Positions 1 through 11,900 of a stretch of 64,000 nt of DNA are shown here, in pieces. The notes beneath the pieces were generated by a model, which saw only the letters and a list, made by a program, of their open reading frames with translations, did not search any database and was not told the origin of the DNA. Source of the DNA: Lutjanus erythropterus (Eukaryota; Chordata; Actinopteri; Lutjaniformes; Lutjanidae); NCBI GenBank assembly GCA_020091685.1, contig CM034594.1, positions 4,438,903 to 4,502,902 on the forward strand. The letters run 5' to 3'. The position numbers and the translations under genes were made by a program. The first letter of the stretch is position 1. Each line of letters begins with the position of its first letter.

Positions 1-2430
1 GCTAATAAAATTAATGTTATTCTCTCACCAGTCCCAACTCACTGGCAAATCATATCCACTGATTATGAGCCTGATAACACTGAAATCAAGAGGATGGTTT
101 ACTTCATGCACCTAAATGTCTATGAGCATTTGGACCTTCTTTATGTCTTTGTCACATTACACTGCGCAACATGTCGCAGCATGCAGGGATTCCTAGTTCT
201 CTCTTGGAGACAAGCAAGGATTACAAAAGACCCTTGGTTTAATGGTTCTGCATCTGCAGGCACAGTTGGCAGAGCCTCACAATATAATCCATTTCAACCC
301 TCCAAGTACTTTTGGCTTTGGTAGAAGGGAAATTAAGTCTGTAAAGACAACTTTTGAGGTCATCGCCAGAAACCATATCAACTCACTGAGGTAGAAGTAT
401 ATTAAATTCCAAGGCACTGGAGGCTTTAATTACTAGCAGACATACTAATTACTTCTCTGCTCTAAAACATAATGACTGAGTTTCCCCAGTTCAGCAACCA
501 ATTTAAGATCAGCCTTGTAACTCAAGTCAGTTGCAATATTCCAATATAATATTAAAAAAACCTGGTCACACAGACTCTAAAACTTAAAGTGAGACAATAG
601 GCTGATTTTGTGAATCTAGGACAGAGAGTCAATACAGTTTTGACAAAACCCGTCTTAGTCTGGAGTACGTGTTTGGTTTAAAATGTAGAAAGTAATAAAA
701 TATTATAATTACTTTAAATATTTAATTTTCTGACACAAAGTAATGGTCAAACAAGACATTCTCTCTGTGCCTGTGACACATTAGCCATAGTGACACCAGA
801 TGTGCATCAGGATGTGCTTCAATATTAAGCACTAGAGGAGGTACAGTAATTCATTTTATTATTAAATGCCATGCACAATTAAAAGTGAAACTGTGGTGTT
901 TTGGTGAAATAAACCAGATGGCGATTGAAATGGTTTTGAGTGAGAGAGATATAAATGAGTTGCTAAAACCAATCCATTTACGTATGTGATTTGGCTGCAG
1001 TGTAGCTTATTGTTATTCAGTGCTTAAATAATTATGCGCAGGAGTAGGGAAGTTATTTACCATCTATTTACAGGGTATTAAAAAAAAAAACAGTGTCAGG
1101 CAAAAAAGTTGTGTTTTTTTGCTGGAATAATGGGCAAACTATTACTTTGATTTACTGGCACCTCTGCAGAGAGAAGGCGATTTCAGTTTTCAACATGTTT
1201 ACAGCATGCAACTTCATTCAGTTGTATATAAATTGTATAGATTATGGCTCCAACCCACCTACTCTCCTTTTCCAGCGCACTCATACTGTACGCACATGAT
1301 GTCACATGTGATAAATTCAACATCTGTTCCATGAGCAGAAACATATTACCTTCATTGGTGGAATCCACAATGAACTGATTTGGTTTCCTGTGATGGTTTT
1401 AGGTTAGACTAGTTTCCTGATACAGATGGTGTTGTTTTCTTGTGTATTTCGTGTAGCATGAGGGCAAACACTGTTTAACACTCCACACATGGAATACTAT
1501 TGGTACAATGAACCTTTGTTCACTGGGTAAGTGTTTACATCTTGCTGTGGGTTGCTGTACTGGATCAGCTCTGGGATCGTTATCATGCAATAATCACTGA
1601 GTGAAGGTGGCCAGCTGTGTTGGGTGGTTCTCGTATAATATGCATCATGGCTTGCCAAAGATTCTTGGATGTTCTTTTGATGTAAAGCTGACACTGTACA
1701 GATTGGTTTGAGGCCTTTCCACACTGTATTTGTTTTAAGCTACCAAAGAACATGTAAAAAGTCAACCACAATGGTCAGACCACAGATGACGGTATTCTTT
1801 CAGCCTATGTCTACTGTTTTCAAGTGAAAACCATCACAGACTGGTAGATGAAGAGTGCCCCGGTGCACTACAAACATCATTCATTTAATGTCCTGTGGTG
1901 TCACCAACACACATGCAGACAAGTAGACTGGCTTTCCTCCAACATGTGATACACACATCCAGACCACACTCCAGATGTGGTTTCTCTGCAGTTAACATCG
2001 CTCCGTATACGAAGCAGGTTCCAGTGAAGATCAGATCCAAGCCCAGGCACCCAGGGAAAACTGATGCGTTCTGGTAAGGGCCAGACCAGGCAGCAGGGTG
2101 ACTCATATTTGGCATTAAAATCCAAAAGACTCCAACTTTAAGAGAGCTTTGCATGCACTCAAGTAAAACTTCCAAGTCTCTATGTATCCATTCTTCTTCA
2201 ACTTTTGCAGTGATCACTGAATTCTCTGTGTGGGTTTCAATTGCATATGGTGAAGCCAGGGTAAGAGTTTGTTCCAGTACATATAGTGTAAAGCACAGAT
2301 CAGGAATGTAGGCTTTGTTATGACCATTATTTCTCCATTAATCAATGTCTAGCTTCTCTGATTAGGCATCTCAAAAGATAAACATCAGGAATGAAAATAA
2401 ATAATTAATCATGCTATCCTTTAAACATGA
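1..2430. other. Non-coding, nothing recognised
   Basis: AT-rich sequence with only short chance frames on both strands, the longest being 110 codons at 1885-2217 (-). No splice-bounded frame, RNA gene or clear repeat was seen. Confidence 0.5.
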
Positions 2431-2439
2431 CTGTGAAGA

Positions 2440-2562
2440 TTCTCAGTTATCTAGGACATAGTTATCCCACAAAGACTGAATCAAGGGCAGCTGGACTGGT
2501 TTGTAGACCCTTGAAAACATTTCATCTCTCACCCAAGAGACTACTTCAATTCTGACTAGTGT
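2440..2562 (-). mobile_element. Fragment of the same retroelement 3' tail as at 59018-59448
   Basis: Read on the minus strand this matches the end of the element in nipsnap2 intron 7. Shared blocks are 'gtagtctcttgggtgagaga' (compare aagcctcttggatgagaggc at 59337), a degenerate 'aactgaagaag' stretch, and the terminal 'gactgagaat.ttcaca'. It is truncated and diverged. Confidence 0.5.
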
Positions 2563-2639
2563 ACTGAGGCAGTCTTTCCAGTTATTGTCTTACAGCGATC
2601 TAAAGCACATGGCTCAAAACGCAAGGTGCAAGGGTTTTA

Positions 2640-3010
2640 ATTTATTCAAGGTGTGTCCACATTCACCTTTGCCATGTTCAGGGATTCATTTATGAGCATG
2701 TTTTGGCTGCAGCAATCAGAAAGTCAGCTCTCATTACCTTTAAAGAGCAGGTACACCTGAAGTGCAAGTGTTGGCAGCATGATGGTGGAATGCTGGTGGC
2801 CGAATTGCCAAAACCAAGTGCACCCTTTGCTATCTTGTGCAGACAGTCCTACTGCACGAAAGGCACAAGTTAATTTGTTGTCCTGCAAACATGGGGAAAA
2901 TGACAACTGTGCCAGTGTAAGACAGCAATACCACTTCCGTCACCCATGCCATCTGCTTTGCACACGAGTTTAAGATAGGGCCAACAGTGTTACACACAGA
3001 CTGAATTAAG
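2640..3010 (+). repeat. Dispersed repeat family A, internally deleted copy
   Basis: Blocks shared with 18290-19320 include TATTCAAGGTGTGTCCA (2643 and 18315), CAATCAGA.GTCAGCTCTC then a CCTTTAA/GCAAG stretch (2713 and 18471), and further downstream the 'gccaa.cacaagaca'-like and 'ca.tgccaactg' segments. This copy lacks most of the interior of the longer copy. The family is not named here; no transposase is visible. Confidence 0.55.
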
Positions 3011-3019
3011 CCATTAGAG

Positions 3020-3421
3020 CAGGGGTCAGCAACCTTCAAAGGAGCCATTTTTAGCTGAAAAAGAAAAAAAATCTGTCTGGAGTTGCAACTATCAAATTCT
3101 CTAGAGACTTTTCTTTTTTGGACTGGCATCTATAGGTAGCTTAAGGAGACTTAAGACTAACCACCAGCAAAATTAAGAGGAAAAGGTGATCAGCCGTAGA
3201 TATAGACTCTGCTGAACTTTTCAGTTGATGTCTCTTTCAATCAGTGTAGAGCCTACGCATTTTTACTGCGGGAGAATGTAAGAATCTCTTTAATGATAAG
3301 TGAATGTTAAAATATGAATCACTATTGATTTCCAGGTACTCTTTTTCAAAGCCACAGGGAGTCACTGGAGAGGGGCAAAAGAGCTACACTCAGCTCCAGA
3401 GCTGCAGGTCGCAGACCCCTA
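3020..3421 (-). mobile_element. hAT-like non-autonomous DNA element, copy 1
   Basis: The ends are CAGGGGTCAGCAACC and, on the other strand, AGGGGTCTGCGACCTGC. Flanking 8-mers CATTAGAG (3012-3019) and CTTTAAAG (3422-3429) agree at 6 of 8 positions, as for an old hAT target duplication. It is 402 bp with no transposase frame. In reverse complement it aligns along its whole length with 25854-26284, including the CTGCAGCTCTGGAGC and TGTGGCTTTGA blocks. Confidence 0.7.
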
Positions 3422-3544
3422 CTTTAAAGCTTGGTTCCATCAAGCAACAACTTTGTGGTAGTTCATTCGTATAAAAACATAACCCAGCTGCAAAAAAAAA
3501 GTAACTTGGTGACTTATGTCTATACAGTGGGAGGGTCAATGCCA

Positions 3545-3583
3545 TGCTTATTTATTTATTTATTTATTTACTTATTTATTTAT
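3545..3583. repeat. (TTTA)n microsatellite
   Basis: Interrupted TTTA/CTTA repeat directly before the SINE tail at 3583; it is the likely tail repeat of that SINE on the minus strand. Confidence 0.85.
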
Positions 3584-3668
3584 TGGAGTATTTTATGCCT
3601 TTATTGACAGGACAGCTGAAGACGTGACAGGAAATGTGGAGAGAGAGCAGGGGAATGACACGCTGACA
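3583..3668 (-). mobile_element. tRNA-derived SINE, 3' tail only
   Basis: On the minus strand this reads '..ttcctgtcacgtcttcagct' then 'gtcctgtcaataaaggcat', the same tail as the fuller SINE at 35990-36172. The tRNA-like head with A and B boxes is missing. The adjacent TTTA repeat is consistent with its 3' end. Confidence 0.65.
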
Positions 3669-5043
3669 TGCTTTTTTAATGAAAAATTTAATAGAAAACA
3701 TATTTTGAAAAAATAACTAAACCATTGTCATTATTGCAACAAATGCAATTCTGCATAATCTGCACAATGATTTCCACTACCTCAGTCAATTACGAAGACT
3801 AGTGATGCATGTACCACCCAAAAGTTCTCAGTTTTGCCTCTGGTCTACCTAAAAAAAGCAGTGCTGGCAGGGTAAAGCAATGACACAATTCACAGTGAAA
3901 AGTAATGCTTTAATATTTGTATAATGTTTCATGTTCAGCTTATCAGAGTGTTTCTCAGGCTTTCTTTGGGACTTGGGCAGGAAAGTCTGGCTATCTGCCA
4001 CTAAAGAGTGGGAACGAGTATAGGCAGCAGACTTCATGGGCAATATAAAATGTACATGAAACAACTTTTCATCATGGTGTACAGCAATAGACATGCTCAG
4101 GACACCACAACCATTAAATGATATGTCAACAACATGCTCTTGTTGTCGTGCCTTAGACATGGGAAAGCAATTACGTGAGGCCAAAATTACCGGTATTCCC
4201 ATACATTTCAGCAACTTTTCACAGCTTAAAAACCCAACCATGAGATTATCAAAGAACAAGAAAATTGAAATTTCCTGCTTCTATAGATCAAAGTTAGGTA
4301 CAAAATACCTTTAAGTGATATTCAGTTGCAGTTAGCTTAACCCCATTTCACAGGGCTCAATTAAGTGCAGTGACACTCATTTCCGACAGGCACACTAACA
4401 CACTTCCTTGACATTGTTATAACTTCCTTATGTCTCCCATAACAGAACTCTTGGGTCTGCTCTGTGGCCAACAGAAGGGAGTTCACCAAATGTGATAAGC
4501 TCTAAGTACTTTAGTTTACTTAGCGTGTGCTCTTAGAGTGCGAACATGAATCAATGGTATTTTCATAATGGAAGAAAGACTGTGACAAGTGACCCAATCC
4601 AAAGATAAGCCGGCAAGTTCTCACAACAAGTCTAAGTGGGTCACCGTCAAAGGAGACACTTTCCAAAAATGTGCTTGTTCAAAACAAAAGGGGCCAAGAC
4701 ATCCACCTTGGGAACTTACTGAGACCCTAATCATTCAAGAAATTTACTTTTGGAATTAAATGCATCTCTGTCTCTCCAGTGCTTTTCACAGATGAACTCT
4801 GGACTTATTCAGACTTTCCCCAAAAGAATTGTATGAACACAAATGTCTGCAGCAGTTGCCCCAGACTTTACCCTGCGAGCTCCCTAGTCCTAAATCTGGG
4901 TGAATCACGTGTGAACAGAGCAACAGTTTTTGCCTCTCGCCCTGTGCTCCCACCTCATCTGACACTATGTTTAACATCAACAGACACAAAGTACAAAAGG
5001 TTTTCATAATGTCCATGTGTTGCTGTATATGAGTGTATGTCTA

Positions 5044-5073
5044 TATATGTGTGTGTGTGTATGTGTATGTGTG
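5044..5073. repeat. (TG)n microsatellite
   Basis: TATATGTGTGTGTGTGTATG and related interrupted TG repeats. Confidence 0.8.
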
Positions 5074-5465
5074 CAAGTACAAAACAACAGAGAATAGAAT
5101 AACTGTGTTACAGGGATCTACATGCCAAGTAGTTTCACTTACAGGTATAGGCGAACAAAAGCAGTAAAATCTCAGTATGCTCTGGGGACAGGTCTGACAA
5201 AAATTCCCAAGCAACAGCCACTACAACAAAGCCAAGCTACAGCTGCACTATTTGATCAGTAGGGGTAAGAAATAGTCCAAACCAAACCCACAGCAACAGA
5301 GCATCTTGTGAATAATGTTAGCCAAGATGTTACTATTTGTACATCCCGCAGAAATAGAGCAACATAGACGTCCCATGAAGGTCCAGTTTTCCAATTTCTG
5401 TCCAGTACATCCAGTAATGAATGCAGCTAACCCTTATTTTATCCACGGTTACGTTGCAATTCCAA

Positions 5466-5501
5466 AAAAATAAATAAATAAATAAACAAATAAATAAAAT
5501 A
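5466..5501. repeat. (AAAT)n microsatellite
   Basis: AAATAAATAAATAAATAAAC followed by more AAAT units. Confidence 0.85.
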
Positions 5502-8500
5502 GATGTATAATGTTCTTAACTAGTCTTTTACTTCAGCTCACACTGATGTCATGCAGGACTGATAAGGTACAACTACCTTGTGTGTCATGTGAGCTCATGG
5601 TGTGTAGGGGCATTGTTCATGACTCATCAGATCACCAGGCTAAAACAACATGCTGAATGCCACTAAAAACTGAAGAGAACTGCACACTGTGATGTCCATT
5701 CTCAGTGGGATGCTCAGTTCCTTTCACAATACAGCAAATAATTTGATTTAATCATAATATTTAAAACGTTGTTTAATTAAGCTTTATCCTAATTCACAGC
5801 ATTTTAATAATGAAGAAAGACGTAGGAGTTTGAACTGAACTCTCAATGCAATTTTAATGCATATTGAAGGTATCGCTCTGCACCATGTTTTACCATGAAT
5901 CATCATCGCAAAAGACACTTCAATCACAGCAGAAATAACTCAAACTTAATGACACTTAATGAGAGATAACAACATACTGGATCATGGCAGATAGATTCCA
6001 GTATCAACACAGCAAATGATGGCCATCAACCCTGAATAAGATATGGAGAACAGAAAAACAATATCTTAAAAAGGGAAAACAATGAACTAAAACAGTGCCT
6101 CCTTCTATGGTATATGAAATAATGAAAAAGGCAAAGCTGTGTCATCAGTGTCAAATAATTGAACGGTTAGATTTGCTTGGACAGAACTCAAATTGCAAAA
6201 TGCCCTTTAAATGGATTGATTTGAAAATGAGAACAAGCAAGAAAAGTACCAGTTTTTATAGCCTGCATTAAGCAAAAGCCGACATTCATCGCACTTTTTT
6301 ATTTTTAAAAAAAAATACACTGGATGTCAAGCTTTAGGGTCGATTTATGCAACTATGCACTCACTTTAACAATGTTTGTCCTTCACTAAAATAATGTATA
6401 TACACCCCTCATTGAATTAAATAATTAAATAAATCTACTTCAGATATTCATATTAGTGTATACTTCAAGGATGTAAAGGTACAATAAAAGTGGCGAACAC
6501 TGAAAGGCAATGGTAGAAGAGCACATCTCTGGACTTTGTCTTGGCTCCAAATGTCCATTATATAAAACAACATAAATACCAGCTCTGCTTGATGGGGGTT
6601 CTTTTAAACTGTCATAAAGCCCCATGACAGGAAATAACTGCAAAAACTAGTGTTATTAAATAATTATGTAACCAATAAATCTCTGTCTGACATGTTTTGT
6701 GCCAGCAGCTGAATTATTTTATACATAAAGGAGTGAGTAATGAAGAAGTCCTGATTATGGAGACTTGGAACTTCTCTAGTGTCACTGAATATGATTACAG
6801 TCCATGTACACAAATACTTATTTCTTAATATAAATGTTGAAATACTCATTAAAATATATGTCTTAAACATATAATATGTAACATTTCTGCATTAACATGC
6901 CTATGTTATATATTTTGTTGAGTTTCCAACAATGGTCATATCTAGAAAAATCCATAATTTATTTAAGTGATACCTAAATAAATGTGTGTGACTCAACAAA
7001 CTACTATTTTACAATTAAATTATTAAATGTACAATACTTAAGAAAACAAATGTTTTTTAATCTACTGTGTTGAGGTGAGATCATACAAAACTATCAGGTG
7101 TTGGTACAGTATGACATCAGTGCATGACTGAACATAACAAAATTTGAGCAAAAAGCCACTGTCTGTGCTACACAAAGCTGCTTTTCACTTATGAAATGAA
7201 CATCAACTGCACATACTGCTTAACGAAACAGAATGATGCAGTCATATGAAAGGGGACAAAAGAGGTTTGGAGTAGATTGAAAAAAAAAAAGACAGCGTAG
7301 CAAAATGAATAACAGGAGCAGCTGTTTTACTGAGAATATTCTGACCACACATGTGGACAAACAAATCAAGTTCTTCAGGCACTCTAAGGAAGCGGACAGA
7401 GAAAATACATATTGGACTATGCAATTAATCTTATCTTACTTTACTGCTTACTTCATATGCTGTAATCCTGCTGTAAGGGAAGAAAATATCCAACATTACC
7501 ACTGACACACAGGGGAGTGGCTGCAGCGCAAAGCTGATTATTGGTTGCAGTCATTGACCCCCTCAAAAATACTTCAGAGCTTCAGTTTGTAGATCTTTAG
7601 TACTTATGTTGGGGTGACTAATTCACACACTTTTTGTGCCTATTGTAAAATTTGGCCATTCATAAATGCACATAAGCCTGCTCTGTAAGCTGTGTAAGTT
7701 CTGTTGAAAAGTCATTACATTCCCCATGCAGCTGCTAAAAGTTGCATGCCAGGTCGGATGTTTACCTAGAGTTAGATCACATCAGATAAAAACCCAGCAC
7801 TCCAAATGCCACAATGTAGAGTATTAGTACAATACCACAGGCATTTAAGGCACATGTCTAAAGTGTATCTAAATGCAGATTTTGACACCGACATCAAGCT
7901 TCAATGACAATTCCAAAATCCCAAAGTTGATCGTTTTCCAACCTCTTGGCAGTTCTGTCTTTCTTTGTCTTCTAAAGTTACAAATTTACGCAATTATTCT
8001 CCAAGAGCTTGCTATTATAATGGTAATGTATTATTTTGGGACAAAAGCCCATGTACATTTCATCTGTATAGGCATGTACAAAAGCTAGTTTGAGTACATA
8101 CTGCACTGAGGTCAACCCTTGTTTTAACTTTGGCAGAACAAAAATAACTAACTCTAAGGGCATCAGATAAAGAAATTGTTAAATTCAGGTGTTTCATGAA
8201 ATCTGTCAGGGATTGTGTCTCCTGTATGTAATTTGATCAAACCTCTGATTAGAATGACAATAATACTGAAGAGAGCATCTTTCCAAGCTTTTCTGAGTCT
8301 TGCTGTGAGTACCCTTACTATGCAGTAACTTAACTAAAAGTGGCTTATAATTTGCAGCAATGCCATTGAAAAACTTTTAAGAAAAATTAAACAGTAGACC
8401 AGACTAACTGTAATAATGTTAAAATGGATCAAGACTAACACCTTATATAGTCTGTTTATCCTACAAATGTAGTGAGAGTGGTAAAATATAATATTGAGTA

Positions 8501-8699
8501 TCTACCCACAGTGTATTGACTCCCATCCTAATAAACTGCACAGTAGGCTTATAAATTTAAATTTCGAAAATAAAATTTGGACTTCATAAGAGCTTGGTCT
8601 GTTACATGATTGATTTTGCATGAGGCACTGCTTGAAAAAAGACAGGCGCAGTAGTTGACTAAAGGGACACTAAAAAGCAACTAACAATCAGACCTCTTC

Positions 8700-8927
8700 T
8701 TATATATTTGACCAAAGTGAATACCATACACTGCAGCGTTCTTTGATGCCATCACTTAACTGATTGCTCTTCCAGATCACATCATTGCTGTCTCCAAGGT
8801 CCTCCGCTGTGTAATGATCCAAACAGTCGCCAGACAACACCGATTGAAATAGAAAAGCCTCAGCCTGAAGCACTTTATACCACAGGCCCTGTATGCATCC
8901 TTCACTTGAAAAAGCAATATTTGACAA
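8700..8927 (-). other. Unassigned minus-strand open frame, possible exon relic
   Basis: This 75-residue frame has a protein-like composition, with LDHYTAEDLGDSNDVIWKSN in the middle and CpG-containing codons in an AT-rich setting. Possible acceptors lie upstream (gctttttcaag) but no convincing donor closes it. No family is recognised. It could be a chance frame or a decayed exon. Confidence 0.15.
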
Positions 8928-11900
8928 TCAAAATGGTAAGTTGCACAGCTGCTCCTTAAGCAGTTTACAATAAGTGCGTGTTATCTGCATATTTCTCTTT
9001 TTGATTGCACTTTTATACAGACTTTTATCTAAATGAGGGGTAAATTTTATTTAGCTTACCTGTTTAAATTATTTAATTAAGGGTTGCATTATTAAGGATG
9101 TGCACACTTTCAGTTGTTGTGGGTTACTTCATTGGAGTCTTCACGCACGTGCCATCTCTTTGCCCATTTTTGGATAAGCCAGGAGTAAGGTTACATTGCA
9201 AACATGTGAAAAAACTCAACAGGCTTTTAACTGGGGTAACTGGTAACTGGGGTTAAAGGCTGAGATCATGTCCTGAGCAAAGGAGCAGCTTGATCACTGA
9301 AATGAGAATGGCGTGTTCTTCTTTAAAGGTCAGCCCACCATAAGCGAGCCTGTGTGGGAGTTGTTGCTACTTCGGAGCTAACCATCCTCCAGCAGCATTC
9401 AAAACCCATGAACTTGGCTTGGATCTTAAAGAGTTGTAGCATTTATTCACCAACAAACAGCTTGAATTGTACATACACACCTCACTGCTACGCTCTCTCC
9501 GTGTCTCTTGTCCCGACTGAACACTCACATGGTGACATTGGCAGGAGGGGATGCTGAAAAGTTAGACAGCAGCATGCAGAGGAAAAGTAGAATCAGAGTC
9601 AACTGTTGTAGAAACACTACCCTGTCTCTCCCAGCTGTGTCCTCGCTTGTTTTATTTTGTGTGCCCAGACGTCTGAGTCTGGTCACAGTTTATGCTGCAA
9701 AATAGCAACACCAAGAAGCTTTGTTTAGATTCTGTCGATGTGTTTAAGAGGGAGACGGGGACAGAGAGAGCGTGCAGGGTACAGACTGATGGGCACAAAG
9801 CCTGCTGAATCAGAGAAATAAAATGTTATTTTCTGATTGTGTCACAGTGGTTCTGTTCTAAGCACAAACAAACACCCCGACTCCGCCGCACAGTCCAGCA
9901 GCTGATTACTGCAGTGGCTGATTCTGTCTGAATGTGGCTTTGTGAGCAAATTAATGTAACATAAATACCGATAGCAGCACCATTTGTCCAGGGGCTAATC
10001 AATACTTAAGTCCTGACCAATCATGTACCAGTCTAGTTCTCAAAACCTATCCCTACCTGCGTGTTAGCTGAGCCAGACAGTACCAAGATGGGGACAATCA
10101 GAATCACCACACTGTGATCTTCAAAACAGGTTTTCAACATTAATCAGTGGGAAAATTGTACTGAAAGGCTGTAACTTTGAAAGTCAACTCGGACTGCTGA
10201 AGTGTTGAATTTGTGACTGGATTTCTTACTTGTACCACAACAGGATCTCTTCAGTATGGAGAGCAGGAATGATTACAGCAGCCAGTAACTCTCATTGTAC
10301 ATATGGCATGCAGGTAACTGAAAAAAATCCAAACCTGTCAACACAGTACAGCAGAAGAAATCAGATCTTCTGTATAGAATTTTTATAGCATATCCAACCC
10401 AGTTTAAGGAGTGCCACACCTTCAACAATCATACTCTGTTGATTGATACCCTCCAACAAAGCCAAAGCCGATGGTATCAGATTACCAATAATACCTGCTC
10501 TTTTAAGTTGGAAACTCATGGATGATGGTCAAGTCAGGAAAGAACTTATGTTTGATCATCTGCCATAACAATCCTCAAAGGCGCCACAAATTTCATTCCA
10601 GTCATCCTGTCCTGTAATAATTCCAATTTGCACTGCTTCATATTGCGAAATATGTGGTCTAAAATTCATTCTGCAGCCCTGTTGTTAATTATGACCCTGG
10701 TTCCCCAATTTCCCCAGGAGATGCTGTGCATAATTTATACCATGTTCAAGAAGAGTGTGCTGTGCATCATCTAGCGTGCTGAGTGTCTGAATTAGTATGG
10801 ACTCCAAACGCAACCAGCTGAGATGTACAGTTAAGTCTCCAATAGAACATTTATTACACAAATTATCCAGTACTTTACACCAGGAAGTTTTTCCTGAGTA
10901 GTTGTGGCACACAGTTTCATTCAAAAAGTATTTATTTAATTTTCCCTCCAATCTATTTTCATCAGAGAGATGAGCTTAATAATTAGAGAGCAGATTCATG
11001 ACACTTAAATACTGCCAGAGCCACATTAAAACCGCTGGGGGCTCTGCTCTTCCTGAACTCTATTCTGTAAGCTTTAATGACCCTGTTTCCTTCATTAAAG
11101 ACAGAGCTACACTGAGCTCAACTTTCTAGCTTTTTTATGTGCTCGGTAGCTCAGACAACAGTATTACGCCGTCCATTGAATTCCGTTTGTTTTATTGGTT
11201 TAAGCACAATAAAATGTTCTGTATTTATTTGTATTTACTTGCATCTAACAGGAAGGTTTAGTAGAAGAGTAAAACTCTTCTGATCTGTTGCACAGCCAAG
11301 AAGTGCCACACTTTCCACACTTGTAGCCATTTTTCTCTGGTAATGTGTAGAATGGTGCATGTTACTAACCTGACCTGGACCACACATAAGAAGGTGTTAG
11401 CAAATCCTACGTTTGATCTTGTTGTCCTTATAAAACCACCCCCAGACTCTCAAGAGGGATCATATTCATCGGGGACTGGCGTGTTTACAGATGTTTTAAA
11501 AGGAGCTGTTATGGGGCCCCTGACAGCTGACAGGGTTAGGGCAAACCAGGTTCACCTGATCATTTTATGGCATAATGGAGTTGACCATCTTTAATATCTT
11601 TAACAAAATACAAAACTTTGCTTAAAGGTTTAGTGACTATGTTTTAGGGGAATCCATTGGTAGAATATGACAGAAATTTAATATACTATTCCCAGATGTT
11701 TTCATCAGAGTATAATCACCCGAAAATAAGAATTACTATATTTTCATTACCTTAGAAAGAGCCACTTATATCAGAGGGCATGTCTTCCAAACATTGACTC
11801 TACTGAGGGCCTTTCATGTTTTTCATGTGTTTTGCTGCCACTGAAGGTTCTCCTATATGCTTGGAAGAAAAGGGTAAGGCGAGGTGGTTGCTTACTGAAA

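Noticed and set aside
3849..4259. Minus-strand 136-codon frame, among the longest outside nipsnap2
   Set aside because: AT-rich, no family resemblance, no exon edges. A frame of this size is expected by chance in 64 kb of six-frame AT-rich DNA.
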